Assembly: GCA_027036015.1 (NCBI GenBank)
Contig: JALVTH010000009.1
Span: 1 to 55,006, forward strand
DNA: 55,006 nucleotides
Source: Campylobacteraceae bacterium
Lineage (GTDB): Bacteria; Campylobacterota; Campylobacteria; Campylobacterales; Sulfurovaceae
Direction of reading: 5' to 3'
A model generated the notes under the pieces. It was not told the DNA's origin, ran no database searches, and saw only the letters and a program-made list of their open reading frames with translations. This document shows, piece by piece, positions 52,372 to 55,006 of the stretch (positions are counted from its first letter, which is position 1; the number at the start of each line of letters is the position of its first letter). The translations under genes were made by a program, and so were the position numbers.

Positions 52372-53245
52372 CTTTGAGTATAAGAGTGCATTTTTGCTCT
52401 TTTTGCTTTTTTTTCTTTGTTTGAAATTTTGCAAGCCAAAACTGAAGGCTCTTTATTTCCCAAATGCAGCCAAGCTTTATAAAAGTGCTAAAGAAAAAAG
52501 TTATCTTTTTACACTTTTAAAAATTTTAACAGCCTTTTTTTTGATAATTGCACTTGCAAGCCCTATCAAAAAAGATGAGTATCAAATAAGTAATCAAAAA
52601 GGGCATGAGATTGCTTTGATTTTAGATGCAAGTGGTTCAATGAGAGAGTACAATAAGTTTGATATTGTGAAGCAAATTGTTTTAGATTTTATTAAAAAAC
52701 GAAAAAATGATAAGATTGGCTTAACAATTTTTGCTGATTTTGCTTATGTTGCAGTGCCACTAACTTATGATAAAAAGAGTTTAATTAATCTTTTACAACG
52801 AGTTGAAGTTGGAATTGCAGGCGTGCAAAGAACGGCACTTTATGAAGCTTTGTTTCTTAGCACACGCCTTTTTAAACATTCAAAAGCTAAAAATAAAGTT
52901 GCTATTTTATTAACTGATGGAGTAGATAATACCAATTCCATTCCACTTGATGTAGCAATTAAGAGTGCTAAAAAGTATCATATAAAAGTTTATACAATTG
53001 GAATTGGAGTGCCAGGGGGCGATTTTAACCCCAAAGTTTTGCAAAAAATTGCCAAAGAAACAGGTGGAAAATATTATAACGCAACAAATACAAAAGAGCT
53101 TCAAGAAATCTATAAAGAGATTGATAAATTGGAAAAGAGTAAATTTAAAGAGCAAAAATATGTAAAAAAAGAGTATTACTTTATTTATCCGCTCAGTTTA
53201 GGGCTTTTTTTCTTACTACTTTTATTGATAGGATATAGAAGATGA
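52358..53245 (+). CDS. batA: BatA, membrane VWA protein
   Basis: 295 residues from ATG 52358 after AAAGG; the TTG at 52352 is too close to that site. Hydrophobic N-terminal hairpin (about 9-25 and 48-65), VWA domain with full MIDAS (LILDASGSM; Thr in QRTAL; LTDGVDN), and a C-terminal membrane helix near the end (FIYPLSLGLFFLLLLLIGY). Acts with BatB and MoxR, in other bacteria in aerotolerance or envelope stress. Overlaps batB by 4 bases (ATGA). Confidence 0.88.
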   Translation: MQGLSFEYKSAFLLFLLFFLCLKFCKPKLKALYFPNAAKLYKSAKEKSYLFTLLKILTAFFLIIALASPIKKDEYQISNQKGHEIALILDASGSMREYNKFDIVKQIVLDFIKKRKNDKIGLTIFADFAYVAVPLTYDKKSLINLLQRVEVGIAGVQRTALYEALFLSTRLFKHSKAKNKVAILLTDGVDNTNSIPLDVAIKSAKKYHIKVYTIGIGVPGGDFNPKVLQKIAKETGGKYYNATNTKELQEIYKEIDKLEKSKFKEQKYVKKEYYFIYPLSLGLFFLLLLLIGYRR

Positions 53246-54207
53246 GTTTTGCATATCCTTGGGTTTTGGTTTTGATTGCTCTACCTTTTTTGCTCTTTTT
53301 GCTTTTTAAAGGCTCTTTGCAAAATTTGGAGCAATATTTTAACAAAGAGCTTTTAAACAAAATGCAAAGCAAAAGCGGAGGGCTTAGCAAAAAGGCTCGA
53401 AGCTACATTTTGGCACTTAGTTTTATCTTTGGCATTTTGGCTATTAGCCGTCCTTATATTGATAATGGAAAAATTACAATAAAGCAAGAAAAAACAACAC
53501 TTATTAGTGCATTTGATATTTCTCAATCAATGTTGGCGCAAGATCTCTATCCAAATAGATTAGAATTTGCCAAAAAGAAGTTTTTTGCTTTGCTTCAATA
53601 TTTAAAAAATGTAGAAGTTGGAGCTATTGCTTTTAGTCAAAGAGCCTTTTTAATTGCACCTTTAACGCAAGATTATGAAACACTTCGCTATTTAGTAAAA
53701 AATTTGAATTTAGATTATGTTTCACTCAAAGGCACCAATATTTTATCGGCTCTTAAAGTAGCAAATGAGCTTTTAAAAAAGCAAAAAGAAAAAGCGCTTT
53801 TACTCTTTAGCGATGGAGGAGATAAAAGTGATTTTAGCAAAGAGATAGCCTATGCCAAAGAGCATCATATCAAAGTTTTTGTTTATGCAGTTGCAAGCAA
53901 GAAAGGAGCTGTTATTCCAAAAAGAGGTGGAGGTGTGGTTAAAGATAGCAAAGGAGAGATTGTAATTAGCCGCCTTAATGAAGCGATAAAAGATTTGGCT
54001 TTGCAAAGTGGCGGAGCATATATACATTATACAATCAGCAATGAAGATATGGCAAAACTTGCTGAGATTTTACAAAAAAATCTAAAAACAAAGGAAGTTG
54101 GCAAAAAAGTAATTCATGATAAAAAAGAGCTTTTTTACTATCCGCTTTTTATTGCAATTGTTTTGTTTTTTGTAGCGCTTTTTTCGCTTCCAAGGAGAGG
54201 GCAATGA
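53242..54207 (+). CDS. batB: BatB, membrane VWA protein
   Basis: 321 residues. N-terminal membrane helices (about 5-22 and 50-68), VWA domain with DISQSM (DxSxS), the KGTNILSAL Thr site and LLFSDGGDKSD; C-terminal membrane helix (YYPLFIAIVLFFVALF). Pairs with BatA. Overlaps batA and batC by 4 bases each. Confidence 0.88.
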   Translation: MSFAYPWVLVLIALPFLLFLLFKGSLQNLEQYFNKELLNKMQSKSGGLSKKARSYILALSFIFGILAISRPYIDNGKITIKQEKTTLISAFDISQSMLAQDLYPNRLEFAKKKFFALLQYLKNVEVGAIAFSQRAFLIAPLTQDYETLRYLVKNLNLDYVSLKGTNILSALKVANELLKKQKEKALLLFSDGGDKSDFSKEIAYAKEHHIKVFVYAVASKKGAVIPKRGGGVVKDSKGEIVISRLNEAIKDLALQSGGAYIHYTISNEDMAKLAEILQKNLKTKEVGKKVIHDKKELFYYPLFIAIVLFFVALFSLPRRGQ

Positions 54208-55006
54208 GAGTTGTTTTGATACTATTTTTTATAACATTTGCATGGGGCGGTGTTTTGGATACCTTTACTTTATCTAAAGCGCAAGAAGCTCTAAAGCATC
54301 ACCAATATCAAAAAGCGCTGCAACTTTTTAATAAAGTAGAGAAGAAAAACGATACAATTAAATATGATATAGCTCAAGCGCTCTATAAAACAAAGCAATA
54401 TAAAAAAGCAGCCAAGCTTTTAGAAAGTATCACGCAAAAAAATTTGCAGTTTCAAAAATATCACAATTTAGGAAACTGTTATGCAAAAACAAAGCAATTT
54501 AAAAAAGCAATTAAAGCTTATGAAAATGCTTTGAAAATAAAAGAAGATAAAGATACACGTTTTAATTTGGAACTTATTAAAAAACTTTTGCAAAAAAATC
54601 AGCAAAATAAGCAAAATAATAAGAATCAAAATAAGCAGAATAATTCTCAAAACAATCAAAACAAAAAGAGCAAAAGCAAGCAAAATCAAAAGAAAACTCA
54701 AAATAATCAAAAAAAACAAAATAAAAATCAAAAAGACAATTCTCAAAAAGAAAGTAGTAATAATAACCAAAACAAAGCTTCTCAAAAGAAACAAAATCAA
54801 TCAACAAACAAGCAACAAAATCAAAATAAAAGCCCAAAAAAACAAAACAGCACTCAAAAAAAGCACTCTCAAACACAAAAAAAAGAGCAAAATATCACAA
54901 AAAAGCAAATTCAAGAAGCACTTAAAAAGCTTAAAAAGATGCAAAAAAAACAAAAAACGCCTCAAGTTGGCAAAGCAAACAATAAAAAGGTGCCAATTAG
55001 TGATAT
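54204..55006 (+). CDS. batC: BatC, TPR protein with Gln/Asn/Lys-rich tail (3' end outside window)
   Basis: The frame starts at ATG 54204 (overlapping the batB stop) and is still open at the window end after 267 codons. Signal peptide (about 1-16), then TPR-type helices (YQKALQLFNKVEKKNDTIKY, YDIAQALYKTKQYKKAAKLL, HNLGNCYAKTKQFKKAIKAY) to about residue 125, then a long low-complexity stretch dominated by Gln, Asn, Lys and Ser (about 130-240), and the start of a helical KKQIQEALKKLKKMQKKQK segment. Position and TPR part match BatC of Bat operons; the Q/N/K-rich linker is an unusually long version. Confidence 0.85.
   Translation, partial: MRVVLILFFITFAWGGVLDTFTLSKAQEALKHHQYQKALQLFNKVEKKNDTIKYDIAQALYKTKQYKKAAKLLESITQKNLQFQKYHNLGNCYAKTKQFKKAIKAYENALKIKEDKDTRFNLELIKKLLQKNQQNKQNNKNQNKQNNSQNNQNKKSKSKQNQKKTQNNQKKQNKNQKDNSQKESSNNNQNKASQKKQNQSTNKQQNQNKSPKKQNSTQKKHSQTQKKEQNITKKQIQEALKKLKKMQKKQKTPQVGKANNKKVPISD

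Noticed and set aside
1-55006. CRISPR arrays, tRNA or rRNA genes, prophage or integrase genes
   Set aside because: No regularly spaced direct repeats, no tRNA-like cloverleaf sequence in the gaps, no rRNA blocks and no integrase or phage structural genes were seen.

Overview
The window is about 55 kb of AT-rich (roughly one-third G+C), tightly packed bacterial DNA. The gene set suggests a chemolithoautotrophic member of the Campylobacterota (Epsilonproteobacteria), of the deep-sea-vent kind. Reasons: a four-subunit pyruvate:ferredoxin oxidoreductase in gamma-delta-alpha-beta order (typical of reductive TCA organisms), a sulfide:quinone reductase-like flavoprotein plus a second one of the same superfamily, a copper receptor of the OprC/NosA kind, short operons with frequent 4-base overlaps, and promoters with strong TATAAT-like -10 boxes but no clear -35. 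Genus cannot be settled from the sequence alone.

Layout. 1-1939: C-terminal end of a large repeat/Ig-like surface protein, with a small lipoprotein and a small beta-barrel protein behind it. 1970-2689: an IS256-transposase-derived gene lacking the catalytic acids. 2691-6283 (minus): copper-type TonB-dependent receptor with its own ExbB-ExbD-TonB. 6369-8520: proC, a Sel1-repeat protein, an OmpA-like lipoprotein. 8601-8938: RNase P RNA. 9001-14549: adaptor-like protein coupled to a molybdopterin oxidoreductase, BamA with four POTRA domains, a DJ-1/YajL protein and a 58-residue winged-helix protein. 14630-18172: dnaE, followed by a lipoprotein gene broken in its signal peptide. 18610-22870 (minus): four adjacent genes encoding a membrane-bound pseudo-peptide-deformylase, a BRCT-like/LRV-repeat protein that seems to start at AUU, a MoxR-type AAA ATPase and a VWA protein. 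22920-24589 (minus): SQR plus a 57-residue protein. 24744-29589: orphan peptide-binding protein and porGDAB. 29586-32498: UPF1-like helicase, ArsC/Spx-like protein, secreted unknown. 32625-36350: DctPQM TRAP transporter and cmoA. 36366-42408: M20 peptidase divergent from two ATP-grasp ligases and an M14 carboxypeptidase. 42405-48783: panE-like reductase, lipoprotein, argH, small protein, SQR-like flavoprotein, NhaC antiporter. 48818-50026: DUF4143 AAA ATPase. 50176-55006: MoxR-DUF58-Bat operon, cut by the window end.

The two best candidates for an undescribed system are (i) the two ATP-grasp ligases with M14 and M20 carboxypeptidases (36366-42408), which looks like a make-and-trim peptide or amino-acid-tag pathway, and (ii) the pseudo-deformylase / BRCT-LRV / MoxR / VWA set (18610-22870), where two of the four proteins are enzyme folds that have lost their catalytic residues. 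Functional statements come from motifs and family knowledge recalled by eye; no database search was run.
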